11,211 nt of DNA from assembly GCA_024645065.1 (NCBI GenBank), contig JAHEGP010000086.1:1-11211 (forward strand), given 5' to 3'. The position numbers were made by a program, and so were the translations under genes. The DNA comes from Cellvibrionales bacterium. GTDB lineage: Bacteria; Pseudomonadota; Gammaproteobacteria; Pseudomonadales; JAHEGP01. Positions 1 to 7,566 of the stretch are shown in pieces; within the stretch, counting starts at the first letter, position 1; every line of letters begins with the position of its first letter. The notes under the pieces are model-generated. The model had not been told where the DNA came from and did not search any database. It saw only the letters and a list, made by a program, of their open reading frames with translations.

Positions 1-3000
1 GACCCGCCAGTCCTCACCCAGGGACACTCGCCCGTGGGCCCCACTGCCACGATATTCGATCCAGAGGGGGCAGCCCTCACCTGCATCAGGCGCTATCAAT
101 TGCTTCAGCTGGACACCAAAATCGGCGCAAAAATCCGAGCTATCCAGCTGCATGATCACCGCCTGTGCCCTGTCACGACGGGCATCTGCCAGGCTGGCGA
201 TAGAGCTGGCGCGCATTTTCAAGGAGCCGTCGCGCTCGTCATAGGCCACTGTCCCCTCGCAAACCACAATAATATCGTCCGCCAGTTGTTCGCGAAAACG
301 CGCGAGCTCCTCCGAGAACAGGGTCGTTTCGATGCGGCCGCTGCGATCGTCTAACAGCAGCACCGCCAGATCGTCGCCGCGCTTCGTTTTCATGATCCGG
401 TGACTGACCACCAGCCCGGCTATCGACTGACTGCTCTTGTCGGCACGCAGGTCGGCGATTCGATCGTTGGTGAACTGGCGCAACTCATCGAGATACTCTT
501 CGATGGGATGGCCACTCACATACAAACCCAGAGTAGTCTTTTCGCCCTTGAGGCGCTCGCGCTCCGTCCAGGGCATCACCTTGCGGTAGTCTGCGTAGAC
601 ATCGCCACCGGCGACGGTGCTCACCTCGCCGAACATGTCGTCGATACCACTACTGGTGTTATGGGCCAGTTGCTCAGCCGCTTTCACCGCGTCGGGCAGT
701 GCCGCCTGCAACCAGGCCCGCTCGGGTTGCAGGCGATCAAAGGCCCCCGCCTTGATCAACGCTTCAAGGGCACGCTTGTTCAATTTACGGGCATCCACCC
801 GGGCGCAAAAATCGAACAGGTTCTGGAACGGCTGATTGTCCTGGCGGGCGGCGATCAGGTCGGCGACGGGCCCCTCTCCCAGTCCTTTTATGGCGCCCAG
901 ACCGTAAATGATATGGCCTTCCTCATCGACGCTGAAAGCGAATTCACCACGGTTCACGTCCGGCGGCTCCACCGCCAGGCCCATGCTCCGGGCTTCCTCG
1001 ATAAAGGTGACTACCTTGTCCGTTTTATCCATGTCCGAGGACATGGTCGCCGCCATGAACTCCGCAGGGTAATGGGTCTTGAGCCAGGCCGTCTGGTAGG
1101 AAACCAGCGCGTAGGCGGCGGAGTGGGATTTGTTAAACCCGTAGCCGGCGAATTTTTCCATCAGGTCGAAGATATTGTTCGCCAGATCCGGGTCGAAGGT
1201 CAGTCCCATGGCACCGTCGATAAACAGTTCGCGTTGTTTGGCCATCTCCTCCGGTTTCTTTTTACCCATCGCCCGGCGCAGCAGGTCGGCAGCTCCAAGG
1301 GAGTAGCCCCCCATCGCCTGTGCGATCTGCATGACCTGCTCCTGGTACAGGATGATGCCGTAGGTGGGCTCAAGAATCGGCTGCAGGCATTGATGCTGGT
1401 ATTTGGGGTGCGGATAGGCAACCTCTGCCCGGCCATGCTTGCGGTTGATAAAGTCGTCGACCATACCCGACTGCAGTGGCCCGGGTCGAAACAGGGCCAC
1501 CAGTGCGATAATATCCTCGAAGCAATTGGGTTTCAGCCGCCGTATCAGGTCCTTCATGCCGCGGGATTCCAGCTGGAACACGGCGGTTGTATGGCCCTCC
1601 TGGAGCAACTTGAAGGTGGCGGCGTCATCGAGGGGGATGCTGGTAATGTCCAGCGGTGGCTCGCCCAGAGCGGCCCGGCGGCGGTCGATCATCTTCACCG
1701 CCCAGTCGATGATAGTGAGGGTACGCAGGCCGAGGAAGTCGAACTTGACCAGACCGACTTCCTCGACATCGTTCTTGTCATACTGGGTAACGATACCCTC
1801 GCCGCCGGCGGAATGCAGCGGCGCAAAGTCGGTCAGGGCAGTGGGTGCAATGACGACCCCGCCCGCATGTTTGCCAACATTGCGAGCAACCCCTTCAAGC
1901 TGGCGCGCCATCTCCCATACTTCCTGGGCCTGCTCATCAGTCGCCAGGTGGTCGCGCAGAGTCTGTTCCTGTTCGTAGGCCTTTTCCATGGTGATACCGG
2001 GTTCGAACGGTATCATCTTGGAAAGCTTGTCTGCCAGCCCGTAGGGTTTGCCCTGGGCCCTGGCCACATCGCGCACTGCGGCCTTGGCCGCCAGGGTGCC
2101 GAACGTGATGATCTGGCTGACCGCATCGCGGCCGTAGCGATCAGCAACGTAACTGATGACCCGGTCGCGTCCATCCATACAGAAATCGATGTCGAAATCG
2201 GGCATTGACACCCGTTCGGGGTTGAGGAAACGTTCGAACAGCAGATCGTATTCGATGGGGTCGAGGTCTGTGATCAGCAGGGCGTAGGCAACCAGTGAGC
2301 CGGCACCCGAGCCGCGGCCCGGACCCACCGGAATACCGTGGTCCTTGGCCCAGCGAATAAAATCCATCACGATCAGGAAGTAGCCGGGGAAACCCATCGA
2401 TATGATGGTGTCCAGCTCGAATTCCAGGCGGTCACTATAAATTGTTACCCGCCGGGTATAATCGTCTGCCTCCGGGTCCAGCAGTTTTTCCAGGCGCTGC
2501 TTGAGGCCGTCGTGGGATATCTTGCGAAAAAAGGTGTCCATGGTCATGCCTTCAGGCACGGGATACTCGGGCAGGTAATACTTCCCCAGTTCAATGGGCA
2601 CGCTGCAGCGCCTGGCGATCTCCACAGTATTGGCCAGGGCCTCCGGAATGTCCGCGAACAACGCCGCCATCTCGGCACCGCTCTTGAGGTACTGCTCGGC
2701 GCTGTAGCGCCGCTGCCGGCGAGGGTCATCAAGCGCCCTGCCCTCGGCGATACAGACTCGAACCTCGTGGGCTTCAAACTGGTCTGCTGAGAGAAAGCGT
2801 ACGTCATTGGTCGCGACCACCGGCCAGTTCATGACTGTCGCCAACTCCACCGCCCGGTAGACATATAGCTCATCCTCGGCACGACCGGTGCGCTGCAGCT
2901 CCACATAAAAGCGATCGGGAAATCGCTGTTGCCACCATTGCGCCAGTTGCCTGGCCTGCTCCGGACGCTGGTTGAGGAGGGCTCTGCCGATATCGCCGAA

Positions 3001-3402
3001 TTTGCCCCCGGAGAGAATGATCAGGCCGTCGCCATACTCCAGTAACCAATCCCGCTGCACATAGGCCCGACCCTGAAATTGCCCCTCGAGCCAGGCCCGG
3101 CTGATCAGCTTGCGCAGGTTGCCATAGCCGGCAAGGTTCTGGGCCAGCGCGGTCACCGTGAACGGCAACTCCTCATCATCCTGCTGGTGAATCTGGAGGT
3201 CGCAACCGAAGATCGGTTTGATACCTGCTCCCAGGCAGGCCTGGTAAAACTTAACCAGCCCAAAGAAATTGGTGTCATCGGCAATGGCGACCGCCGCCAT
3301 ACCCGCATCCGCGACGGCGCGGGTGAGGGGCTTGACCTTGACAATCCCGTCGACCAGGGAATACTCGGTGTGAACCTTGAGGTGGACGAAGCCGGTTTTC
3401 AT
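1..3402 (-). CDS. dnaE: DNA polymerase III subunit alpha (3' end cut by window edge)
   Basis: Catalytic subunit of the replicative DNA polymerase III, which synthesises the chromosome together with the DnaQ proofreader and the sliding clamp. The window holds 1134 codons and runs off the left edge; E. coli DnaE has 1160, so roughly the last 26 are missing. The N-terminal PHP domain begins FVHLKVHTEYSLVDG. The polymerase active site is PDFDIDF with Asp402 and Asp404, plus Asp555 in LVKFDFLGL, matching E. coli D401/D403/D555. PGRGSGAGS and later FNKSHSAAYALVSYQTAW are typical family blocks. A clamp-binding-like IDDMF lies at 920-924, followed by an OB-fold (about 985-1060). The PHP metal ligands are degenerate (HLKVH, DDTNF), as in other proteobacterial DnaE proteins that rely on DnaQ. 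The ATG (3400-3402) overlaps the rnhB stop as ATGA and has GGAG 7 nt upstream. Family identity is certain. Confidence 0.98.
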   Translation of the reverse strand, partial: MKTGFVHLKVHTEYSLVDGIVKVKPLTRAVADAGMAAVAIADDTNFFGLVKFYQACLGAGIKPIFGCDLQIHQQDDEELPFTVTALAQNLAGYGNLRKLISRAWLEGQFQGRAYVQRDWLLEYGDGLIILSGGKFGDIGRALLNQRPEQARQLAQWWQQRFPDRFYVELQRTGRAEDELYVYRAVELATVMNWPVVATNDVRFLSADQFEAHEVRVCIAEGRALDDPRRQRRYSAEQYLKSGAEMAALFADIPEALANTVEIARRCSVPIELGKYYLPEYPVPEGMTMDTFFRKISHDGLKQRLEKLLDPEADDYTRRVTIYSDRLEFELDTIISMGFPGYFLIVMDFIRWAKDHGIPVGPGRGSGAGSLVAYALLITDLDPIEYDLLFERFLNPERVSMPDFDIDFCMDGRDRVISYVADRYGRDAVSQIITFGTLAAKAAVRDVARAQGKPYGLADKLSKMIPFEPGITMEKAYEQEQTLRDHLATDEQAQEVWEMARQLEGVARNVGKHAGGVVIAPTALTDFAPLHSAGGEGIVTQYDKNDVEEVGLVKFDFLGLRTLTIIDWAVKMIDRRRAALGEPPLDITSIPLDDAATFKLLQEGHTTAVFQLESRGMKDLIRRLKPNCFEDIIALVALFRPGPLQSGMVDDFINRKHGRAEVAYPHPKYQHQCLQPILEPTYGIILYQEQVMQIAQAMGGYSLGAADLLRRAMGKKKPEEMAKQRELFIDGAMGLTFDPDLANNIFDLMEKFAGYGFNKSHSAAYALVSYQTAWLKTHYPAEFMAATMSSDMDKTDKVVTFIEEARSMGLAVEPPDVNRGEFAFSVDEEGHIIYGLGAIKGLGEGPVADLIAARQDNQPFQNLFDFCARVDARKLNKRALEALIKAGAFDRLQPERAWLQAALPDAVKAAEQLAHNTSSGIDDMFGEVSTVAGGDVYADYRKVMPWTERERLKGEKTTLGLYVSGHPIEEYLDELRQFTNDRIADLRADKSSQSIAGLVVSHRIMKTKRGDDLAVLLLDDRSGRIETTLFSEELARFREQLADDIIVVCEGTVAYDERDGSLKMRASSIASLADARRDRAQAVIMQLDSSDFCADFGVQLKQLIAPDAGEGCPLWIEYRGSGAHGRVSLGEDWRV
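3399..3402 (-). other. rnhB/dnaE stop-start overlap (ATGA)
   Basis: The dnaE ATG and the rnhB TGA share bases as ATGA, with a GGAG ribosome site at 3410-3413 inside rnhB. Translational coupling of dnaE to rnhB is likely. Confidence 0.9.
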
Positions 3403-4013
3403 GATCCATCTCCACAGCCACCCGGTGCAGCCGCGGCCAGTAACTCTGCTACCGGCCGGAAACGACGGCGGTGTTGCGGGCAGGGTCCAAGGCGGTGCAG
3501 TGCCTGCAAATGGGCCGCGGTCGGATAGCCCTTGTGTTGGGCGAAGCCATAACCGGGGTACTGTTTCTCCAGCATTAACATATCGCGATCACGAGTCACC
3601 TTGGCCAGAATGGAGGCTGCGCCAATGGTCGCTACCCGGGCATCGCCATTCACGATAGCTTCGCTGGAATAGTCCCATGCAGGCGTGCGATTTCCGTCGA
3701 CCAGTACATGCAGGGGCTGAAGCTGCAGGCCAGACACCGCTCGGTGCATGGCCAGCATCGTAGCGTGGAGGATGTTGAGGGATTCGATTTCCAGCACACT
3801 CGCTCTACCGATGGACCATATGCTGGTGGCACAGATCCGGTCGAATAAGTCTTCGCGCCGCCGGGGACTCAGCTTTTTCGAGTCATTGATACCCTCGACC
3901 GGCCGGGCGCAGTCGAGGATGACAGCCGCTGCCACCACATCTCCTGCCAGCGGACCCCGGCCTGCCTCGTCTACACCCGCGACCGGGGCGCCGGGCGCCT
4001 GCGTCGTCATCAT
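3399..4013 (-). CDS. rnhB: Ribonuclease HII
   Basis: Cytosolic endonuclease that cuts RNA in RNA/DNA hybrids and nicks 5' of single ribonucleotides misincorporated in DNA, starting ribonucleotide excision repair. The 204-aa product is close to the 198 aa of E. coli RnhB. The DEDD metal site is visible: Asp15 and Glu16 in GVDEAGRGPLAG (with the GRG substrate-binding loop), Asp106 in HVLVDGN, and Asp124 in NGDARVATI, followed by the family block AASILAKVTRDRDM. The C-terminal YPGYGFAQHKGYPTAAH is also typical. The start is the first of two consecutive ATGs, directly abutting the lpxB stop TAG. GGAG inside the lpxB 3' end (4023-4026) is 9 nt from the first ATG and 12 nt from the second, favouring the first. 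The stop overlaps the dnaE start. Its place between lpxB and dnaE is the usual gammaproteobacterial one. Confidence 0.97.
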   Translation of the reverse strand: MMTTQAPGAPVAGVDEAGRGPLAGDVVAAAVILDCARPVEGINDSKKLSPRRREDLFDRICATSIWSIGRASVLEIESLNILHATMLAMHRAVSGLQLQPLHVLVDGNRTPAWDYSSEAIVNGDARVATIGAASILAKVTRDRDMLMLEKQYPGYGFAQHKGYPTAAHLQALHRLGPCPQHRRRFRPVAELLAAAAPGGCGDGS

Positions 4014-5171
4014 CTATTGCCGCTCCAGCAATTCGGTAATTGCCTGCGCCGCCGCATGACTGGCGTCGCGGCGCAAATCCCGATGGATGACTTCAAAACG
4101 TTGCCGCAGCTGCTGCACCCGCTCTGGTTGCTCCAGCCATAAATTCACTGCGTCACTCAGGCTCTCGGGAGTGACCTGTTCCTGCAACAACTCAGGCACC
4201 AGGGCCTCTCCGGCAAGCAGGTTCGGCAGGGCTATAAAATCGGTTTTCACCAGTCGCGACAATAACCAGAACGACAGGGGCGACAACTTGTATGCCACAA
4301 CCATCGGTTTCTTGAGCAGCATCGCCTCCAGGGTTGTAGTACCCGATGTCATCACGACAACATCAGCCGCCGTCATCGCCAGCTGCGAGTGGCCCCGCAA
4401 CAGGCGTATGCGCCCCAGAATCTCCGGCGCCGGGTGCAACTCGGCCAGCAGTGTCTGCAGTTGCTGGTAACGCTCGTCATTTGCAGCGGGGATCACGACG
4501 AGGCAATCCGGATGCTGGCCCAGCAGGGCCACTGCTGCCCGCAAAAACACCGGCCCCAGCATGGCGATCTCGCCACCGCGACTGCCGGGCAAGACCGCTA
4601 TTACCCGGCCTGCAGCACCACCCAGTTGCTCTCGCGCAGCACCGCTATCGGGTTCCAGCGGCACCTCGTCGGCCAGGGGGTGGCCGACGAAAGCAACGGG
4701 CACACGATGCTGACGATAGAAAGCGGCTTCAAAGGGAAACAGGGTAAGCATCAGGTTCACCGCGCGGGCAATCTTGACAACCCTACCCTGGCGCCACGCC
4801 CACACCGATGGGCTGACGTAATGTGCGGTGGTGATACCAATACGCTGCAGTTTGAGCTCAATCCCCAGATTAAAGTCGGGCGAGTCGATGCCAATGAAGA
4901 TATCCGGGGGCTCTATCTGGAAATGGCGGACCAGATTGCTGCGCATCCGCAGCAGCTCCGGCAGGCGCTTCAGCGGGTCTATCAGGCCCATCACCGACAG
5001 TCTGTCCAGGGGGTAAAAACTCACCATACCCTGTGCGACCATTTGCGCACCGCCGATACCGGTGAACTCGGCATTGGGGTAGATCTCGCGCAATGCCGCA
5101 ATCAGGCCCGCGCCCAGTATATCTCCCGAAGCCTCGCCGGCGACCATGCCTACACGCAATACTCTATTCAC
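4014..5171 (-). CDS. lpxB: Lipid-A-disaccharide synthase
   Basis: Membrane-associated glycosyltransferase (family GT19) that joins lipid X to UDP-2,3-diacylglucosamine and makes the beta-1,6-linked lipid A disaccharide. The 385-aa length fits the family (E. coli 382). Motifs in order: VGMVAGEASGDILGAGL (7-23), FTGIGGAQM (36-44), FIGIDSPDFN (92-101) with the conserved Asp96, YVSPSVWAWRQGR (118-130), FVGHPLADE (161-169), VLPGSRGGEI (193-202) and TSGTTTLEAML (275-285), the last forming part of the UDP-sugar site. The start is GTG, preceded only by a weak purine stretch (GGCGGGTAACG). No in-frame ATG lies just upstream; the nearest downstream ATG is codon 9, which would cut into the first motif's beta strand. 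The gap from lpxA is 36 bp, and the stop abuts rnhB. Confidence 0.97.
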   Translation of the reverse strand: MNRVLRVGMVAGEASGDILGAGLIAALREIYPNAEFTGIGGAQMVAQGMVSFYPLDRLSVMGLIDPLKRLPELLRMRSNLVRHFQIEPPDIFIGIDSPDFNLGIELKLQRIGITTAHYVSPSVWAWRQGRVVKIARAVNLMLTLFPFEAAFYRQHRVPVAFVGHPLADEVPLEPDSGAAREQLGGAAGRVIAVLPGSRGGEIAMLGPVFLRAAVALLGQHPDCLVVIPAANDERYQQLQTLLAELHPAPEILGRIRLLRGHSQLAMTAADVVVMTSGTTTLEAMLLKKPMVVAYKLSPLSFWLLSRLVKTDFIALPNLLAGEALVPELLQEQVTPESLSDAVNLWLEQPERVQQLRQRFEVIHRDLRRDASHAAAQAITELLERQ

Positions 5172-5207
5172 CGTTACCCGCCGATTAATAACATGTTCAG
5201 GGCAGCG

Positions 5208-5981
5208 TCAGCGGACAATACCCCGGGTGGACGAATTGCGCAGCGATGCAAGCAACAACTCCAGCTCCGGATGCTGCTGTTGCCGTTGTTCCAACTCCAC
5301 GATGGCCTCCTCGAGATTGAGGCCGTGCCGATAGATCACTTTGTAGGCCTGCCGGATAGCCGCTATCTGCCCGGCACTAAAGCCCCTGCGGCGCAACCCC
5401 TCGGCATTGATGCCCTTGGCCTCGGCCGGGGTGCCCTGCACCGTGACGTAGGCGGGGACATCGTGTTTAATCCAGCTCCCCATGCCAACAAAACTGTGAG
5501 CCCCAACCCGTGAGAACTGGTTGATCAGGGAATAGCCACTCAAAATTGCCCAGTCATCGACCAGCACATGGCCGGCGAGGGAAGCATTATTGATGAGGAT
5601 GGTATGGTTGCCTACCACGCAATCGTGCGCGATGTGGACATAGGACATGATCAGATTGTTACTACCGATGGTCGTTTCCGATCGATCCTGCACGGTGCCC
5701 CGGTGTATCGTGACCCCCTCTCGGATAGTATTATTGTCGCCAATAACCAGCCGGGTGGGCTCGCCCTTGTATTTCAGGTCGGGGGTATCTTCGCCAACGG
5801 TTGAAAACTGAAATACGCGGTTGTTACGGCCAATTCGGGTGGGCCCCTTGATCACCACGTGGGGAGCGATACAGCTACCCGCGCCTATCTCGACGTCGGC
5901 TCCGACAATGGTGTAGGGACCGATCTCTACATCTTCGGCTACCGAGGCACTGGGGTCAATAATGGCGGTCGGGTGAATCAC
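5208..5981 (-). CDS. lpxA: UDP-N-acetylglucosamine O-acyltransferase
   Basis: First enzyme of lipid A synthesis: moves a 3-hydroxyacyl chain from ACP to the 3-OH of UDP-GlcNAc in the cytoplasm. The 257-aa product has an N-terminal left-handed beta-helix of hexapeptide repeats (about 1-185) and a helical C-terminal tail with GLRRRGFS and the terminal STRGIVR. The catalytic His is His119 in HIAHDC (E. coli His125), with His116 matching His122. DLKYKGEPTR (68-77) carries the conserved substrate-contacting Lys70 (E. coli Lys76). Two differences from E. coli stand out: Met167 at the chain-length ruler position (E. coli Gly173, Pseudomonas aeruginosa Met169), and Asn154 where E. coli has His160. 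The start is GTG, sharing GTGA with the fabZ stop; GAGGAA 9 nt upstream supports it. Acyl-chain preference is inferred, not observed. Confidence 0.97.
   Translation of the reverse strand: MIHPTAIIDPSASVAEDVEIGPYTIVGADVEIGAGSCIAPHVVIKGPTRIGRNNRVFQFSTVGEDTPDLKYKGEPTRLVIGDNNTIREGVTIHRGTVQDRSETTIGSNNLIMSYVHIAHDCVVGNHTILINNASLAGHVLVDDWAILSGYSLINQFSRVGAHSFVGMGSWIKHDVPAYVTVQGTPAEAKGINAEGLRRRGFSAGQIAAIRQAYKVIYRHGLNLEEAIVELEQRQQQHPELELLLASLRNSSTRGIVR
5978..5981 (-). other. fabZ/lpxA stop-start overlap (GTGA)
   Basis: The lpxA start GTG and the fabZ stop TGA share bases as GTGA. This arrangement usually couples translation of the downstream gene to the upstream one, here tying LpxA output to FabZ, two enzymes that draw on the same hydroxyacyl-ACP pool. 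Confidence 0.9.
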
Positions 5982-6421
5982 CGGGGCTTCTTCCTCTCTG
6001 CGCAGAGAATAGTGGCTGAACAGACGAACTCATCGCCCACTCGGGCCTCACAGTCGAACTTCCAGATCGTGCGTTTGGATGATACGAAGGTCGCTTTGAG
6101 CGTGAGCTGGTCGCCAGGCACCACCGGGCGTTTAAACCGCACTTTATCGGCACCAACGAACAGATACAATGACCCTTCCGCCACCGCCACATTGGCTTCC
6201 TCGGCGGTTCGAAAACCGAGCAGGCCCGCCGCCTGGGCCATGGCCTCGATAATCATGACGCCGGGGAAAATGGGATCGCCGGGGAAATGACCCTCGAACA
6301 TGGGCTCGTTGAAGCTGATGTTCTTGTAGGCGACGATCGACTTCCCCGGGTCTATTGAGACAACCCTGTCAACCAGCAAAAAGGGGTAGCGATGGGGTAA
6401 ATAGGCTTTGATATCAATCAT
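5978..6421 (-). CDS. fabZ: 3-hydroxyacyl-[acyl-carrier-protein] dehydratase FabZ
   Basis: Type II fatty-acid synthesis dehydratase that converts 3-hydroxyacyl-ACP to trans-2-enoyl-ACP. It competes with LpxA and LpxD for 3-hydroxyacyl-ACP, which is why its level sets the balance between phospholipid and lipid A. The 147-aa hot-dog fold protein has LPHRYPFLLVDRV at 8-20 and the active-site block GHFPGDPIFPGVMIIEAMAQ at 44-63, with catalytic His45 and Glu59 in the family's 14-residue spacing, then FKRPVVPGDQL, a common FabZ block. The ATG start is firm: AGGAAA is 9 nt upstream and an in-frame TAA lies three codons before it. The N-terminus is several residues shorter than E. coli FabZ. The 3' end overlaps lpxA by 4 bp, and a 52-bp gap separates it from lpxD. 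Confidence 0.97.
   Translation of the reverse strand: MIDIKAYLPHRYPFLLVDRVVSIDPGKSIVAYKNISFNEPMFEGHFPGDPIFPGVMIIEAMAQAAGLLGFRTAEEANVAVAEGSLYLFVGADKVRFKRPVVPGDQLTLKATFVSSKRTIWKFDCEARVGDEFVCSATILCAERKKPR
5991..5996 (-). promoter_or_regulatory. Shine-Dalgarno site for lpxA (sets the GTG start)
   Basis: GAGGAA on the minus strand inside the end of fabZ, 9 nt from the GTG at 5979-5981. It supports the GTG that overlaps the fabZ stop codon. Confidence 0.7.
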
Positions 6422-6430
6422 GTCGGTTTA

Positions 6431-6436
6431 TTTCCT
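6431..6436 (-). promoter_or_regulatory. Shine-Dalgarno site for fabZ
   Basis: AGGAAA on the minus strand, 9 nt from the fabZ ATG. The in-frame TAA three codons before the ATG excludes an upstream start. Confidence 0.65.
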
Positions 6437-6473
6437 GCTGCCTCTTGGGTGTGCAAACAGCGCCACGAACGGG

Positions 6474-7517
6474 CTATTTACCCAGCTTTTTTTCCAGTTC
6501 CGCTATCCGCTGGGCCAGACTGTCCAGCTGGGTAAACCTGACCGCAGCGCGGCGCCACTCCCTGCTCGGCATCATCGGTGTCCCGGCAGACCAGGAGCCT
6601 TTTTTGCTAATGGATTTGGTCACAACGGTGCGGGCGCCAATGTGACACCCGTCGGCCAGTTCAATATGGCCCACCATGCCGGCCCCGCCGGCGAGGGTAC
6701 AATGGGCACCAATGATTGCGCTTCCGGCAATACCGCAAGTACCCGCCAGGGCACTGTGGCGACCAATGCGGACATTATGTGCTATTTGGCAGAGGTTATC
6801 GATGATAACGCCATCCTCGATGACAGTATCGCCAATGGCGCCGCGATCTATCGTTGTATTGGCGCCTACAGAGACCGCATCACCCAGAACGACCCCCCCA
6901 TTCTGGGCAATTCTCTCCCAGCGACCCTGATCCGGTGCGAAGCCAAAGCCGTCGGCACCCAGCACGGCCCCGCTGTGGATGGTACAGTCGGCACCGATAG
7001 TGACATCATGATACAAGGTGACATTGGCATACAGCCTGGAGTTTTCACCGACCCGGCTGCGCTGCCCCACTACAGTGCCCGCGCCTACCGCGACACCGGC
7101 CCCCAGCACTGCGTCTTTTTCAATGACGCTATTGGCACCCAGACTGACACCCTCGGCGATCCGGGCTTCAGGGTGCACCACCGCAGTGGGATGAATGCCG
7201 CTAGCTACCGGGGTGCGATCAAAAAGTTGCGACGCCCTGGCGTAGGCGAGGTAGGGTGAAGCACAGATCAATACCGACCGATCGGTCTTTGCCGCCAACT
7301 GCTCGTCAACGATAGCCGCAGCAGCCTCGGTAATTTCCAGAGCAGCAACGTGGCGCTTGTCAGCGATAAAGCACACTTGATCCGGCCGCGCCAGCGCAGG
7401 CGCGGCAATACCGCGAACCACGGCATCCCCGGGCCCACGCAACTGCCCGCCAACGTAAATCGCCAGTTGCGCCAGGGTGTAAGTTCTGCTTCCATCGGTG
7501 CTTTGAATCTCGCTCAT
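6474..7517 (-). CDS. lpxD: UDP-3-O-(3-hydroxyacyl)glucosamine N-acyltransferase
   Basis: Third lipid A enzyme: N-acylates UDP-3-O-acyl-glucosamine with a 3-hydroxyacyl chain from ACP. The product has an N-terminal uridine-binding domain (about 1-100; LARPDQVCFIADKRH), a long hexapeptide left-handed beta-helix (about 108-310) and a C-terminal helix ending QRIAELEKKLGK. Numbered from the ATG, the likely catalytic His is His247 in DNLCQIAHNV (E. coli His239), and His284 in GHIEL matches E. coli His276. ADGFGFAPDQGRWERI is a signature block. The position of E. coli Met290, implicated in chain choice, appears to be Val298. An in-frame TTG lies directly before the ATG (7518-7520); I prefer the ATG, giving 347 aa (E. 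coli 341). The upstream purine signal is weak (GGGTAG). The stop is TAG. Confidence 0.96.
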   Translation of the reverse strand: MSEIQSTDGSRTYTLAQLAIYVGGQLRGPGDAVVRGIAAPALARPDQVCFIADKRHVAALEITEAAAAIVDEQLAAKTDRSVLICASPYLAYARASQLFDRTPVASGIHPTAVVHPEARIAEGVSLGANSVIEKDAVLGAGVAVGAGTVVGQRSRVGENSRLYANVTLYHDVTIGADCTIHSGAVLGADGFGFAPDQGRWERIAQNGGVVLGDAVSVGANTTIDRGAIGDTVIEDGVIIDNLCQIAHNVRIGRHSALAGTCGIAGSAIIGAHCTLAGGAGMVGHIELADGCHIGARTVVTKSISKKGSWSAGTPMMPSREWRRAAVRFTQLDSLAQRIAELEKKLGK

Positions 7518-7539
7518 CAAACTACCCGACGCGCAATCG

Positions 7540-7566
7540 CTGCTGCGCCTGACTGCTGTTGCGCCT
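7540..7566. repeat. Short imperfect direct repeat in the skp-lpxD spacer
   Basis: On the plus strand, ctgctgcgcct (7540-7550) recurs as ctgttgcgcct (7556-7566) with one mismatch. The second copy runs into the skp stop codon. On the coding strand the first copy overlaps a possible small hairpin with 5-bp arms (GCGCA and TGCGC) and an 8-nt loop. It is not followed by a T-run, so I do not call it a terminator. It may be chance. Confidence 0.3.

Noticed and set aside
400..2208. A 602-codon open frame on the plus strand
   Set aside because: It lies in exact codon register opposite dnaE. In that register, plus-strand stops arise only from TTA, CTA and TCA codons, which this GC-rich gene rarely uses. 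The translation shows no recognisable domain.
5174..5194. A six-codon frame (MLLIGG) on the minus strand ending 2 nt before the lpxB GTG
   Set aside because: It could look like a coupling leader, but it has no ribosome site and such short frames are common by chance. Conservation in relatives would be needed to revive it.
4389..5513. A 374-codon plus-strand frame across the lpxB-lpxA junction
   Set aside because: lpxA and lpxB happen to be in the same frame, so the register-matched shadow continues across the gap. No ribosome site or domain is seen.
6408..7259. A 283-codon plus-strand frame opposite lpxD
   Set aside because: It is a register-matched shadow of lpxD, and its apparent glycine/threonine-rich repeats are the complement of the hexapeptide repeats.
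7521..7564. A small GCGCA/TGCGC hairpin in the skp-lpxD spacer as a terminator
   Set aside because: The stem is only 5 bp with an 8-nt loop and no T-run follows, so it does not meet the standard for an intrinsic terminator.
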